DNA of 64,000 nucleotides, taken from assembly GCF_000150275.1 (NCBI RefSeq), contig NW_002060943.1, positions 8,502,066 through 8,566,065 of the forward strand, given 5' to 3'. The stretch is from Trichoplax adhaerens. Lineage: Eukaryota > Placozoa > Uniplacotomia > Trichoplacea > Trichoplacidae. Positions 25,333 to 38,000 of the stretch are shown here, piece after piece (position 1 is the stretch's first letter; each line of letters begins with the position of its first letter). The notes beneath the pieces are model-generated. The model saw only the letters and a program-made list of their open reading frames with translations, did no database searches and was not told the origin of the DNA. The position numbers and the translations under genes were made by a program.

Positions 25333-28300
25333 TTATTCCTCTAGAGAAATAAGATTACGACTAGCATCATTATTTTCTTCATTTTCACTTTGCTGAGCCC
25401 ACATTTGTGCATATTTTCCGTTCATTTCAAGAAGATCTTCATGCCTAAGATATATACGCATACGTTGACAATCATGGTTGATCAAACTTAAACTAGCTAC
25501 AGAAAAGATGTTAGCAATAACGTTTCTAAGTTCATCATAGTAAGAATAACAACCGCTAATTATGAACTCACCGTCCTCTCTCTATTATTTCTCCATCCTT
25601 AAGTACAAGGATTAGATCAGCGTTTATGATAGTTGATAGCCTAATTATAGAAAATTAATTAAATAGAGCAAAGCAGGATTAAGTTTCCTTTTATATATCG
25701 AAACGAGTAAATCTATTAAACATTTCACTAACCTGTGTGCGACAACAACTGTGGTACGATTTGCGCATACTTTAGTTAACGAAGTTTGTATGTTTCGTTC
25801 AGTTTGAGTATCGAGGGCAGATGTAGCCTTATTGATTAAAATTAAATTCAGACTTTGGAAACTTCTTGAATCGAACCTACGAGTACAGCTTCGATTGTAA
25901 TTATAGTATTACTAGACATACCTCATCGAGTAACACAAATTGAGGTGACTTTAGAATAGTTCTAGCAATAGCTACTCTTTGCTTTTCTCCTCCACTCAGT
26001 TTTAGCCCTCGTTCACCAACGACTGTATCATATTCTAGTGAAACAGGTAACCATAATTAGGTAATAAAAATTATTTAATTAAGAGAATAACTGTCTTTAC
26101 TACGATACGTACTGTCTGTAAAGCGTAGCACGCGGTCATGAATATCTGCAGCTGCTGCGGCTTCCTCGACTTCATCGTCATTGGCATCAGCACGGCCATA
26201 CCTTACATTATACCTAAATTGATGCAAGAAAAGAAAAATGATTATCTGGCGTATTAGTAACGCTCTTTACTATGATATATTTAATAATCCATTAAGGTTG
26301 TACCTAATACTTTCGTGAAATAAAACAGTATCTTGAGGAACGACACCTATAGCTTTCCTTAGAGATCTTTGAGAAATCTTGATTTGATAGCAATGTAAGT
26401 TAAAATAGGAAATAACATTAAGCATGATAGTACAGTACATATATTCTATACAGAGAATGCTACTCAATATAGAAAAATAAATTCGTACAAAAGCATCTAA
26501 TACAGTAAGTTTATGATTCTAAACTGGTTTTTAATACTACCTCACCTTGGTGATATCCTGACCATCAAATAATATCGTGCCGCTATGGATGTCATAAAAG
26601 CGGAATAGGAGTCTAATTATTGTGCTTTTACCACTACCGGATGGGCCAACCTAAGAAAAAATGAATAATCAGTGTACTATGATCAAGTAGAATTGTGGTA
26701 CCATAAGATAATTTTTCGGTTCTACTGTATGTAGTGACCGATACTCGTATTGCCGATATAACATTTCATCATAATATAATAGGGCTAAGCTATGTCAGTA
26801 ACATAATGAAGAACCCTACCAAAGCTACAGTTTGCCCCGGGAGAACGGAAAATGAGATGTTCTTGAGAACTGGGCGACTGATAAAGCAGAATATCAATGT
26901 TAAATGTTAGAAACTGTATAACTATCGTAGAAAATAGCTTTATCAAAACAACGCTATCATCACCTAGAGTTATAATGAAAACAAACATCCCGAAATTCTA
27001 TTTCGCCCTTAGTTACATTGAGTTCTGGTGCATTATCAATATCTTTCACCTAGCAAAGAAATTGTAACATCAGATTAATGTAATTCATTGTGTAGTACAA
27101 GTTGAAATTTAGATCGGAATGAGCCGCGTACTTTGTAAATAAGTACAGAGAGATGTTAGTACAAAGTACATCGTAATAATAAGATATTTAACGTTTTGCA
27201 AATTCCGTTACATGCTAATAAGTACATACATCTACTTCAGCTTTCATTAGATCAAGCATATTTTCCATGTCAATAAATGATTGCTGTATAGTTCTATAAT
27301 TTCAAAAGTCAACGACAGTATAAAATAATTAAAAGCACTGCTAAATCTGCTTAGAAAAATAATCAGCCTAGTACAGTATTTACGCTACCTGTAGTATGTC
27401 CCAAAGTAATTCAGAGGTGCATAGAGTTGCACTATATAAGTAGCAAATAGCACATAGTCGCCAACCTAGGGATTGGTACGTGACCGTACAGAAAACAAAC
27501 TTTAATTTGAGTATATAATGAGTTAATAGTATCGTAATGAATGTACACGCTCATAGGCGGAGAGGTATACTAAACTTTGGAAGTTAATATTACACGTATT
27601 AGTGTAAAAGTACGTAGAACCATAACCAGTATTACCTTCAAGGATCCTTCCGCTACAAGATTCGCACAAAGTAAAGAACCAGCCAAAAGTCCTGAAGTTA
27701 TAATGATACTTTGTGAAAGGTTTAATAATTGCAATGAGGCTAGGCTAATCCACTCAGATCTCTAATGAAAATAAATTGGCGAAAGCAAAAGATTTACATC
27801 TATTAGTTTTTGGATAGACAGTTTGTAATATCTCGGGTAAAAAATGATATTAATCTTAATTGATTACTATCGTATCACCTGATACTCAACAATCGCAGAA
27901 TTAAATCTGTCAACCTCAAATTCCTCTCCAACGTAATATTTTACCTGAAATAATTTTATTTAGGATGTAAAACTGATTTCATACCATAGCTAAAAAATTA
28001 ATTAAAATTGACCTGCTTACAGTTTCGAAATTTATTAAGGAATCAACAGCTTTAGCTCGTGAAGAGTTATCCAGCTTATTCATTTTTCGGCGAAACTTTG
28101 TTCGCCATTCAGTTATATATATCGTAGCAATCAGATACAATACCATGGCGAAAAATACGATAACGCCAAACCAAGCATTAAAGGCCAGTATGAAGTAAAT
28201 GATAGCTATAATGATGTCAGCTATTGTTGGAAGGATGCTAAAAATGACATTACTATAGATAATATAAATAGTAAAACTTCCATTAATAATCGCACTGATT

Positions 28301-31300
28301 GAAGCGAACATTGATGCTTGATATTTATGCTGTACCTCAGTAGCGTATTAATGCTGCTAGCGCCACGATCCATAACACGTAAGATTTCACCAGTTTTACG
28401 ATTTAAATGCCATTGTAAGGATAAGCTTTTAATGAAAATAATTGTATTCTTAGTTAAACTTAAGTCTTTTCAATCGTTTAATTGACAGTTCAATCTATTT
28501 ACCTATGCAGATGAGCGAATAATTCTACACGCACGGTTCTTGTTGTATATTGCTGAACACGAATCCATAAAAATGAACGAATAATACTTACAAAGCCCAT
28601 TGATCCTGAATGTAACGCCAAATATAATGTTACATCAATTATAAGAATAAATTTCTAGATCAAATTTAATATGTAATCATGTAGGCATTATCTGTAAACC
28701 TACCTACTCCTCCTCCCTGTAAAAACTTGAAACCAACATACGCGAAAATTAACCCGGTTGGCATTAAAATTTTACCATGAACCCCGGTAAGGGCATTTAC
28801 TATAAAAATTCGATTTGAGAAAACCATTAACGTTTCAAGTTACTATGATAGAGAAATCTATACAATAACAAATATTTGTTAAAAACGTTTAACTTACCAA
28901 TATATTTGTAATATAATGGTACCAATAAATTGACTCCTCTCACAGAACACAAGAGGATAAAGCATAATACAACGTGGAATTGAAGTCTCCTAGATGCAAT
29001 GAGAAGAGTATTATCCAGTTATAAAATTTTACTTCACTTACATACCAAACCAATCCATTAATATTGATAGCGTGGCTTTCGTAGCAATATAAAATGCGAA
29101 TGCAAAACTTACTTGTTCTTTTTAGGCCATACATACGGCCATAACATCTTAAATTTAGTGCTGATAGCATTAAACGTCGATTTCGACTCTGATGTTATAT
29201 TCCCGTCCTCTTTATCCTATCAAAACGTAAATGCAATAGTGATTAACATATATGCAACGATACAACATAGAGCAGAATTTACTTCTTGCGGAAGAATGAT
29301 ATGAACAAATAGTAGAAGCTTACAAAACCTACTAAAGGTAATTATAATAATTGTGAATTACAGTAGAATTTATTACAAATGGTGATGATTTCAATCGAAA
29401 CAACCATGATTAGGATCGCAATGAGGAATTCTTAGTCACACGTAACGGTTACTTCGTAATATCACTATTTATCAATCATTTCTTTGATAACTAATTAATC
29501 ACTGCCATACCTCGTCTATCCAATTAAGAAGCCAATATAGCTAATTTATTTTAAGTGTAAGTATGGTCATTCAGTCTGAATATATAAAGGATTCAATAGC
29601 CGTATAGTGGCTAACGAAATTACACTAATCTTGCAGTACCGTCTCTCATAGTATTTACATCGTAACATTAAATGCATTAATTAATAAATGTAAGAACAGT
29701 AAAGTAGAGCTAGTTATGATCGCTTAATTTGCCCGATTCACAATTGCAATAATTATTATAATTATCTTACCTCATCGACATCCGCGTTGACTAATAGTGC
29801 AAAGCGTGCTCCACGACGCATAATACTGAAGGCAGCACCGTGGTAGCCAAGGAGGAGAGATAAAAATGCACCGATATATTTCAAAATGAAGACGCATAAA
29901 TCGGCAATATCGACTAAAAAATGAGAAAAAAATTGCAATTATTACGAGTACTAGCAATCGATTGTCACCGCCATGATATTAGCGCACTACTGTATATTAC
30001 AAATAAATGCAAAGCCCAATACAGATATATTCGCGTATAACTATATTGAGGCGTGATCAAAATCTAGGACATTATAGCGTAGTACTGTATAATAATTATG
30101 AGAGCCGAACTTGTCATACTTACTGCTTCGCTTCATTTGCCACCACCATCGAGGGCTTTTCCACGATATGAATGCTATATTCTCCAAAGCAAAGGCAGTC
30201 AACCAGAATAGAAATAATGGCCATCCATGTCTTGTAGCTTTAGATCGCAAAATGTAAGATCTTTCAATCTTCATAACTAGCATTGAGTAAGTCCATGCCA
30301 AGAAACTTAAGCAAGCAGCTACAATAATATAATCAGGAGGTAGCCTGCCAGTCGTTTCTATTTAATAAATTACCGAAAAATTTTGGTACCGCAGTCACTT
30401 TAAAGTCATATTAGTAAATTAATTATGGGATTATCAATTATGTATCAGCTTGATCATATGATGAGTGGTTGAAGTTGTCATTGTACTTTCTGATCCCATT
30501 ACAGCTTCATCTACAACCGTAAACATTAGCTTTCTTGACTGTCTAGAATCCATCGAATTAATCTATACCTAGCACAGGTCATAATGCAAACTATACTTAA
30601 CTGAGTTGGCTGAACATGCATAATTCGTTATCAATTATTCATGCATGAGTACGATGTCATCTACACTTTATCTAATTTAGTCTTACTACAATAAATTGCA
30701 AGTGTATAAGTGGCACAGTATTGATTGAATTTAACAGCAAAAATCAATGTACCTTCTGTGTGTGTTTGCTTATGGTACTCGTAATGCTGGATGTTACTCA
30801 GATGCTTTTTATCATAGCAAGCATTGCAATTTATTTGTTTCTATACAGTACAGGATTATCTTTTTGGCCCATGATATCTGTCTTTAATTTCGTGCTGTGT
30901 GATATAAATTACTGCTTTAGCTAATCTAACAAAATAGACTAAATTAACTTTCATGCCCATGCATGATATCAGTTCAATTTAATGCTACAATAACTGCACA
31001 GCCATACAATGTACGAGATAATTAATACTTGTGTTTACTCCTCGATGTTTCGTACGATTGTGTATTTAATTTGTACAGTAATTCGTTATGAGATATGCCA
31101 TCAATGCCTGAATTTCTAGCCATTTGAATTCATTAATTATTGTTTTATAGTGTAAATCGCAAGAACTGTTGAAACCGTTTTTCTTCTATACGTGCTGTAT
31201 GACTAGCTATCTCTACAGTCCGATATGAAGTCATCTCTGTGTCGAACTTCAATTGATGAATAAACGGGTGATTCCGCACCTAATGCTATCCATGTTTTGC

Positions 31301-32424
31301 ACGATTTATTGTTACTCAAGAGTAAAAAAAACTATCGACTTGGGATCTTCACATGATAGCTTGCCTAATTGCCTCCTTGTAGTCACAGGTGCAATATCAA
31401 TTTGAATGACGAGTATGGAGCACATTACAGAACTACAGTTACAAGTGTACAAGAGAAGCCTCTTACTGTGTATTTTTAGTGCAGTATCTTATACAAAGAG
31501 TAATTAATATATCAACTGTCAGAAAAATTCATAAGTATCAGTTACTTGGCATAGTTAATCATTGATCTACTACTGTATACTTTAACATTAAAGTATTCAA
31601 TATACTCGCTATGGCGATTTGATGTAGTCAATAAGAAGGATGTATCGATGGAAAGATATCATCCATGCTTAGCATACGTATCATTCTTTGCTATGTATTA
31701 AAAGCTATGTACACAGCCTATCCATCGATTTCTATTTGTCTAGCAGTATATCTAATCCCTTGATAATGTGATCTACTACTGTATAATTTAACATTGAAGT
31801 ATTCAATATACCCGCTATGGCGATACGATGTAGTCAATAAGGATGTATTGATGGAAAGACATCATCCATGCTTAGCATATGTGCCATTCTTTGCTATGTA
31901 CTAAAAGCTATGTACATAACCTATCCATCGATTTCTACTTGTCTAGTAGTATGTCTAATCCCTTGATAATGTGATCTCATCACTTTGCGAAAGAATGTAG
32001 AAGGTTACTACTGTTATGGATGAAAAGCCGGCATTGCATAAAAAGTAGATATTACCCATCATGTTCAATGATGGCGGTCATGGCTACTACTAATTACCCA
32101 TAGCTACAATGGTATGACAGTCGTCAACAATATGACTTGTACCTTACCGATGATAGCATGGATGATGATATAAGCAACGTTGATAAATGCCATGGCCAAA
32201 GCGACTAAATGTTGCAGTTTGTAAGCAAATGACGATGGAATTTTACTGCTCGATTTGCCATGATAGCGCCTTCGTAAGTGAATGCAGTAACCAGTTCCAA
32301 CGATAAAGGAAAGAAAGAGTAATATACAGCCTGCGATTACTCTATAGAAACAAACTGACAAACCAAAATCAACCCATACTGGTGTAAAAGGATCATTGCG
32401 GCTACAAAATATATTGCGTGCCAT
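25333..32424 (-). CDS. ABCB6: ABCB6-type half ABC transporter (mitochondrial/endolysosomal porphyrin or heavy-metal exporter), 22 exons
   Basis: Minus-strand exons: 32148-32424, 30124-30357, 29771-29913, 29113-29216, 28898-28989, 28704-28799, 28503-28605, 28336-28425, 28021-28252, 27879-27944, 27636-27761, 27389-27465, 27230-27293, 26964-27049, 26818-26878, 26546-26650, 26304-26377, 26113-26213, 25922-26034, 25733-25827, 25572-25640, 25333-25444. They sum to 2520 nt, 839 residues (human ABCB6 has 842). Order: a TMD0 of several hydrophobic segments (residues 1 to about 220, with the SPRWWWQ signature), a six-helix ABC membrane domain (about 255-560, with TEWRTKFRR and [10 protein letters not shown]) and a nucleotide-binding domain. 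Its ATPase motifs are complete: Walker [10 protein letters not shown] (Lys625), Q-loop VVPQD, signature LSGGE at 723-727, Walker B LLDE (Asp747, Glu748) and H-loop His779. ABCB6 works as a homodimer; reported substrates are porphyrins, and the related HMT-1 moves heavy metals. An exact substrate cannot be read from sequence. A degenerate tandem paralogue lies upstream. Confidence 0.96.
30358..32147 (-). other. First intron of ABCB6, with a duplicated segment
   Basis: A 1.8-kb intron, the longest in this gene, where the others are mostly 80-250 bp apart from two of about 580 and 210 bp. Exon 1 ends in phase 1 (...IIG) and joins exon 2 to give [14 protein letters not shown]. It carries the 206-bp tandem duplication at 31564-31973 and no other element I can name. 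Confidence 0.75.
31564..31973. repeat. Two-copy tandem duplication, unit about 206 bp
   Basis: Copy one is 31564-31769 and copy two 31770-31973. Both begin GATCTACTACTGTATA and end near CTAATCCCTTGATAATGT; the internal block ATGGAAAGA[TC]ATCATCC is shared. A rough reading gives about 90% identity with small indels, so the duplication is fairly recent. Confidence 0.9.
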
Positions 32425-32839
32425 CTTGAAGGCGAATGATAAAGATTAATTAGCTTGAGATGTTAATTAATGAATTAATTAATCAACCGGGGAAATTTGA
32501 ATTTTCCTTTTACTATAGCAAACGAGCTTTTATCAATGGCTAGTAAACAGTATGGATTAGATCAATTGAATCAGCAGGGTATAATACTTTATATGGCTGG
32601 CTGTGCTAAGGTAGGGTATAATGTAATACTATCGCTCATATCTAATCTCTCTGCCGTGCTGTATTATCATAGAATGTATAGAAATCTTTGGAATGCTTTG
32701 TCACCATGACTAAGCTGAAATTAGCAATCCATTTTTTTGGACTGGAGTCATATTATCTTTGTATTTATAAAGTCATGTTTTGGATGTTGTATAACAATAG
32801 TATAGCTAAAGGCTTGTTTAGGACACTTTATAGCAGTCT

Positions 32840-33190
32840 ATCGCTAATACTAATAATGCTATAATACTATAGCTATTAGCTAGAATATCATACTAATACT
32901 AATACTAATAATACTATGATACTATAGCTATTAACTAGAATATCATACTAATACTAATACTAATAAGACCATAATACTATAGCGTTTAACTATAACATCA
33001 TACTAATACTAATAATACTATGATACTATAGCTATTAACTAGAATATCATACTAATACTAATACTAATAATACTATGATACTATAGCGTTTAACTATAAC
33101 ATCATACTAATACTAATACTAATAATACTATGATACTATAGCTATTAACTAGAGTATCATACTAATACTAATACTAATAATACTATAGCG
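32840..33190. repeat. Satellite array, unit about 61 bp, six to seven copies
   Basis: Unit: [ACTAAT]n TACTATGATACTATAGC then TATTAACTAGAATATCAT. Two variants alternate: one with 'GCTATTAACTAGAATATCAT', the other with 'GCGTTTAACTATAACATCAT'. The inner ACTAAT hexamer itself varies from two to four copies, a repeat within a repeat. Confidence 0.85.
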
Positions 33191-33398
33191 TAGCATCTAT
33201 AATAATACTATAATAATAATACAATATAAGTTATTAACTATATAAACTACCAATTCATTATAATACTTGTTATTTAGAAATCAAGGGGAATGCTAATGCA
33301 ATTGGGGCTTATTTGAATTCTCATCTTTCGGTATACTGGACTTGAATTGGACATATGGTATATCTTACATTTGCAACATTTTATAGCAATAGTATAAG

Positions 33399-33910
33399 AT
33401 AGATCGTGTTTGCAAGTCTTTACGTAGTAGTAGAACATTTCCAGTAAAGTATAAACTATTAAAATGCATTCTAAACTGGATATTTGAGGTATAAAAATTG
33501 TAGAAAGGCTCTTAATGTCTCATTCCAATTTTACAACAAGTACAGTATATACTTGTTCGAAAGACTACAGTAATACTTGTAGATAGATCGTGTTTGCAAG
33601 TCTCTACACTGTAGTAAAACATTTCCAATAAATCTACTACCATTAAAATACGTTGTAAACTGGATATTCGTTGCGTAGAAATATATAGTTTTTTTTAATA
33701 TCTCATTACAATTTACAACAAGTACAGTATATACTTTTTTAAGAGACAGCAGCAATAGTATTCGATAGGTCGTGTTTAGAAGTCTCTGTACAGTAGTAGA
33801 AAATTTCCAATAAATTATTCTACAATTAAAATGCATTATAAACTGAATAATCGCGGCGTAGAAATTGTAGAAAGGTTCTTAACGTCTCATTCCAATTTTA
33901 CAACATTTAC
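33399..33910. repeat. Tandem repeat, unit about 184 bp, three copies
   Basis: Copies begin at about 33399, 33583 and 33768, each with a form of AGATAGATCGTGTTTGCAAGTCT followed by GTAGTA, ACATTTCCA and TTAAAATGCATT, and each ending in TCTCATTCCAATTTTACAACA. Copies differ at many sites, so the array is older than the 206-bp duplication. Confidence 0.85.
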
Positions 33911-34479
33911 TCTTTCAAGAAGATAAATAATAGCAAAAGCCATGTCGAAGGCAGTTTATAATAATAATATTAGACGGAAATCACGCTGCGTCATGAACAG
34001 TAGCTTATGCAAGATGCAATATTGAAATATATGTGATCTAGTTGCATTATAACACGCTGCATTCTGTACCTTTCACGCGAAAAAGCAATATCTACATTGC
34101 TAATTTGCAAAATATCCAAAACTCTATAACTTGATTAATAGATCATTTTATTTTAGCAAAAAATTGCCCCTTTTAAAAACCATCTAGAAGCTAGTTCTAC
34201 CCTTGATTTGAGTAGTGAGCCATCTATTGTTGTGATAACTTCTAAAAGTCAGAAACAATATTACTTGACTACATAATATTTCAGCTTACTCACAGTGTAA
34301 AGTGTATATAGTACATTAAATGTTACTGATAATATACAGAAATAACAGACGCCAATATAAATGATCTAATTTTAATTCCTTTCTATAAATCTTTATGCAC
34401 CGTATTTTTGACAATAATGTGGCCGATGAAATACGATACTGTGGATAAACACGATAGCATAATCGCATGCAAGATACTC

Positions 34480-34678
34480 TGTATATGTATATATGCGGGT
34501 ACATCATATGCTAAACGCAATCCTAAATTGATATGGCTAATTTAAGCCAAATACATTAGATTATAGAGGTATACCTGTATATATAAGTAATATATATACT
34601 GTATGTATAGGGTGCATCACATGCCAAACATATTCCTAAATTGATATTGCTAATTTGAACCAGATATTGAGATTATAT
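34480..34678. repeat. Two-copy diverged direct repeat
   Basis: 34480-34566 and 34600-34678 share CTGTAT...GGGT[AG]CATCA[TC]ATGC, then CCTAAATTGATAT[GT]GCTAATTT. Separated by TA-rich sequence. Confidence 0.7.
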
Positions 34679-35092
34679 CCCTAGACTTTAACCCAAACTT
34701 ATGCCAGTGATAGCTACAATAAATTGATTAAAAAGAAAAATCTCTTTCGAAAGAATAAAATGTTGTGATAACTGTTCTACTGCGAATATAATACTATTTT
34801 AACAGCAGATATCTACACTATACTATCAGAATTATTGGATTAGACTGCGAATAAGTGTTGACATACAAGACGTAAACACTTTATCATACTACTATAATTG
34901 GCGTAAAATTTATCTTGTTCAATCCAATTTGACCCGAAGAGACTATCTAACTAGACTTCGGTAGTATAGATTTGTAGCCCTTAAGTATTTGTGTCTGTAA
35001 AAACAAAAGCAAACGCTATTAAGTGATGCTCAGCCAATGGAGAAATATGTAATGTTTACTTAAAATTGAATATACTGTATATAGGAAAGAAA

Positions 35093-38000
35093 TTATATAA
35101 GCAGTTGTTGTAAAATGTGTAATAATATTTCTAGTACATCAAATTTACTTTTACGCAAACATCACCGTAATATTATTACAAATTACAAAAATTATTCTAG
35201 ACCGAAATATCTTTAAAATTCATAGTTGTTACCTTCCTTCGTCTATCGTTTTACCGTCTTTTATAACCACAATATTATCGCATTTCTGAATGAATTCCAA
35301 TCTACAATATCAATAATTTAAGTTTTGAAATGGTTCTGTGATTAAATATTGCTTTAATGGTGTATAGATAAATGCAGAATCTATATTTAGTGCACCTTAT
35401 TAAAAAGTTACTAAAATTTACACTAGTAATAGTCCTAGAAATTTTCTTTTAAATATCAAATATATATGATCAATCCAAATTAGTCATCTAAAGCGGATAT
35501 TGTATTATAAATTTATAACGCAAGCACAATTTTGTACCTATTAGTACTTATGACGACAGTCCTTTCATTGAAGAGCGTACATAAAGGTTGAATTATAGTA
35601 TCCCAAGATTTATCATCGAGATTCAATATTGTCTATTTATATCAAGGATAACATTAGTTGAATGAAAACGATAAGCAGTAAAATTCCTTTCTTCTTAGCT
35701 ATGTAATTTTGCATGACTAATACGAATAGAATTTTAAACATATACTTATTGCTTTCAAGAGGATCATTATTCCATACTATGTATAACTCCCTTATTTCTG
35801 TTTCTGTATAAAATTATACCTCTGAGAGATCTTCGATCAGAACAATTTCCGGATCTTTCAAAATAACTCTAGCAATGGCAATTTTAACTCTATCTTCAAC
35901 TCTAAATCTTAACTCATCTATACCAATTAGGGTGTCATAACCTAATCATCCCCAAATTTATATCATATTACATAAAGTTCCATCAAGATTTAAACCGATT
36001 TACTCATTAGCTATATTCTTAATAGATGTCGGTTACCTTCTGGCAGTGATATTAGTTTTTCATGTATACCGACTAGCTCGCAGGCTCGGATAATTTCTCC
36101 TTCAGATTTATTAGAACACCCATAACTGACGTTGTGTCTAGTCGGATAACATAGGTAATATTATGCATCTGTTGGACGAAATGGTAGTCCTATGCAATAC
36201 TTTACGGTCTAAAAATCATGGATATTGCTATTTAATTCGTACTTTATAGTGCCTTGAATGAGTTTCGGTTCCTTTGGTATATAGCCTATATTCCTTCGCA
36301 AAGACTTCCAGTTTACCTTAATATTTAAAGTAGTGTTGATAGAATTGCTTAAGACTAATTCTATTCTCTCTCCCTATCCTAGATGATTAATATTCCTACA
36401 CATTGTATGCTGTTTATGATTTACTTTAGTTTCTAAAATGATGATTAAGAACTTAGGAAGGATTTACTGTAAACAGGCTTCAAAGTATCCGTGCTGAACT
36501 TATTACTTATGAATCATGCAAAGTTTTGGATCATTTGTAAATCTATGTTAACAAATGCTAGCCTTGTTGAAATGGCAAAATCTAAAGCAAACTTTTATGC
36601 CTGCTTAAAGTTCTGGTAGTAAATAATAGTATCTACACACTAATCACCGACTTCGGACAGGAGACTTACCAATTGGATATTCCTTCCTAGGACCGTAATT
36701 TTTCCTTGGTGTAAAGGGTGCCAGCCATAAATCAACTTTAAAATCGCATCTTTACCACTCGTTGGTGACCCCACCTAAACCAAAACCAATGAAAATTATA
36801 CATAGTGGCTTGTATAACAGAAATAGTAATCATATATTGATCAATATTATCTCCAAATATCGATGGTATAGTTATACTAAACCAACTAATGCTAAAGTCT
36901 GCTGATATAGGACTTGAAGGGAGACATTTTCTATAGCTGGATATCTATTCATGATAATAATTACAACCAGATAAAATTACAATATTGATTAGCATTTAGA
37001 TGTACTAATGGTTAGAAAAATATTATAATAATAAATCTTAAAGGTTAAAAATACAATATATACGTAAATACTTTCGATTAGGTCGAGATGATACATTTTC
37101 CATTTTGATGCCATCTTGATGAGCCTCTAAGTCAGGCAGTTCTTTGTAGTTGTTATCCTTTAAATTTTTTATACAGTATTCATTAGGCAAAAATTCATCA
37201 CTGTATTATAAATTATGTTTTTAAGTTACATGATCAATTATGAATTCTAGAAAAAGATCTTTATAAATTGGCTAATTAATTTAAACATGAATTATCCATT
37301 CATACCACACTATTTTAGTTACCTTCAGGAGATCTTGTAAAATTGTAAACAACCTATTAATATCCTGGATTTGGCCATAACTATAAATTATTGAATAGAA
37401 TATTAAGCCACCCAAAATTATAAGTTGAGTTATAATTACTGGTAAAATATTGCTGTATTCTGGTCATGATGGACTTAGTTAATTGACTATTGCAAGCTAA
37501 AATTGTTAGTTGGTAGTTTGGATTGGTACTACAACTACTACTTTTTAAAATTTTTATAAATTTACGACTATTAAATGATGAATTTGCTGCAAAAACTGAT
37601 AATATTGGCAATAAAACTATAATTTTCGAAACGATTTCTATGATCAATTATAGTTTAAAAAATTCTCTATAAATATTACATCTGTATTTTTTATTCGAAA
37701 GTAAAATCTCATAGCATGCTTCTAGTAATCCCGTATAGAGCAGTTGCAAACCTGGAATTTGAAATTAATGTTCTAACACAGGAATATATGACTTCCAAAT
37801 AGATAATAAACAAGACTAAATCACCAACCTAAGTAAAAATCATAATTATTGGAGAATCAGAGATAGCTCGGTTATTTTAAATTAATCGTTTAATGGATGG
37901 TATATTGATTTTAATTACCGTCAGTTGTGTCAATAGAATCAGTTTAATTGTCGCTATGCCGCCGCAGAAAAATCCTAATACCGCCAACAAACTTTGTATT

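Larger units (their letters stand above)
32425..35092. other. Spacer between the two tandem ABCB6-type genes, rich in satellite repeats
   Basis: 2.7 kb from the start of the upstream-lying ABCB6 to the stop of its paralogue. Three different repeat arrays lie here (32840-33190, 33399-33910, 34480-34678). The promoter of ABCB6 should be at the left edge; I see no distinct core element. An open frame of 70 codons at 32497-32709 (+) is not supported as a gene. Confidence 0.7.

Noticed and set aside
25828-25870. Apparent broken Walker B ([12 protein letters not shown]) in the active ABCB6
   Set aside because: That stretch is intron read-through. The real Walker B (LLDE) ends the previous exon at 25922 and joins ATSALD after splicing, so the motif is intact.
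26270-26303. Continuation of the ABCB6 frame as [11 protein letters not shown] after HESI
   Set aside because: This is the start of an intron; the donor AG|GTACAA joins to the exon at 26213, giving RYNVRYG, which fits ABCB6.
32497-32709. 70-codon plus-strand open frame just upstream of ABCB6
   Set aside because: No recognisable family, no signal peptide, and a length expected by chance in this region.
32840-33910. CRISPR-like array of repeats and spacers
   Set aside because: Units are contiguous satellites without unique spacers, in a eukaryotic genome with introns.
37381-37647. 88-codon minus-strand open frame as a gene
   Set aside because: It lies in the intron between two paralogue exons (37323-37380 and 37752-37828) and its translation does not align with the transporter.
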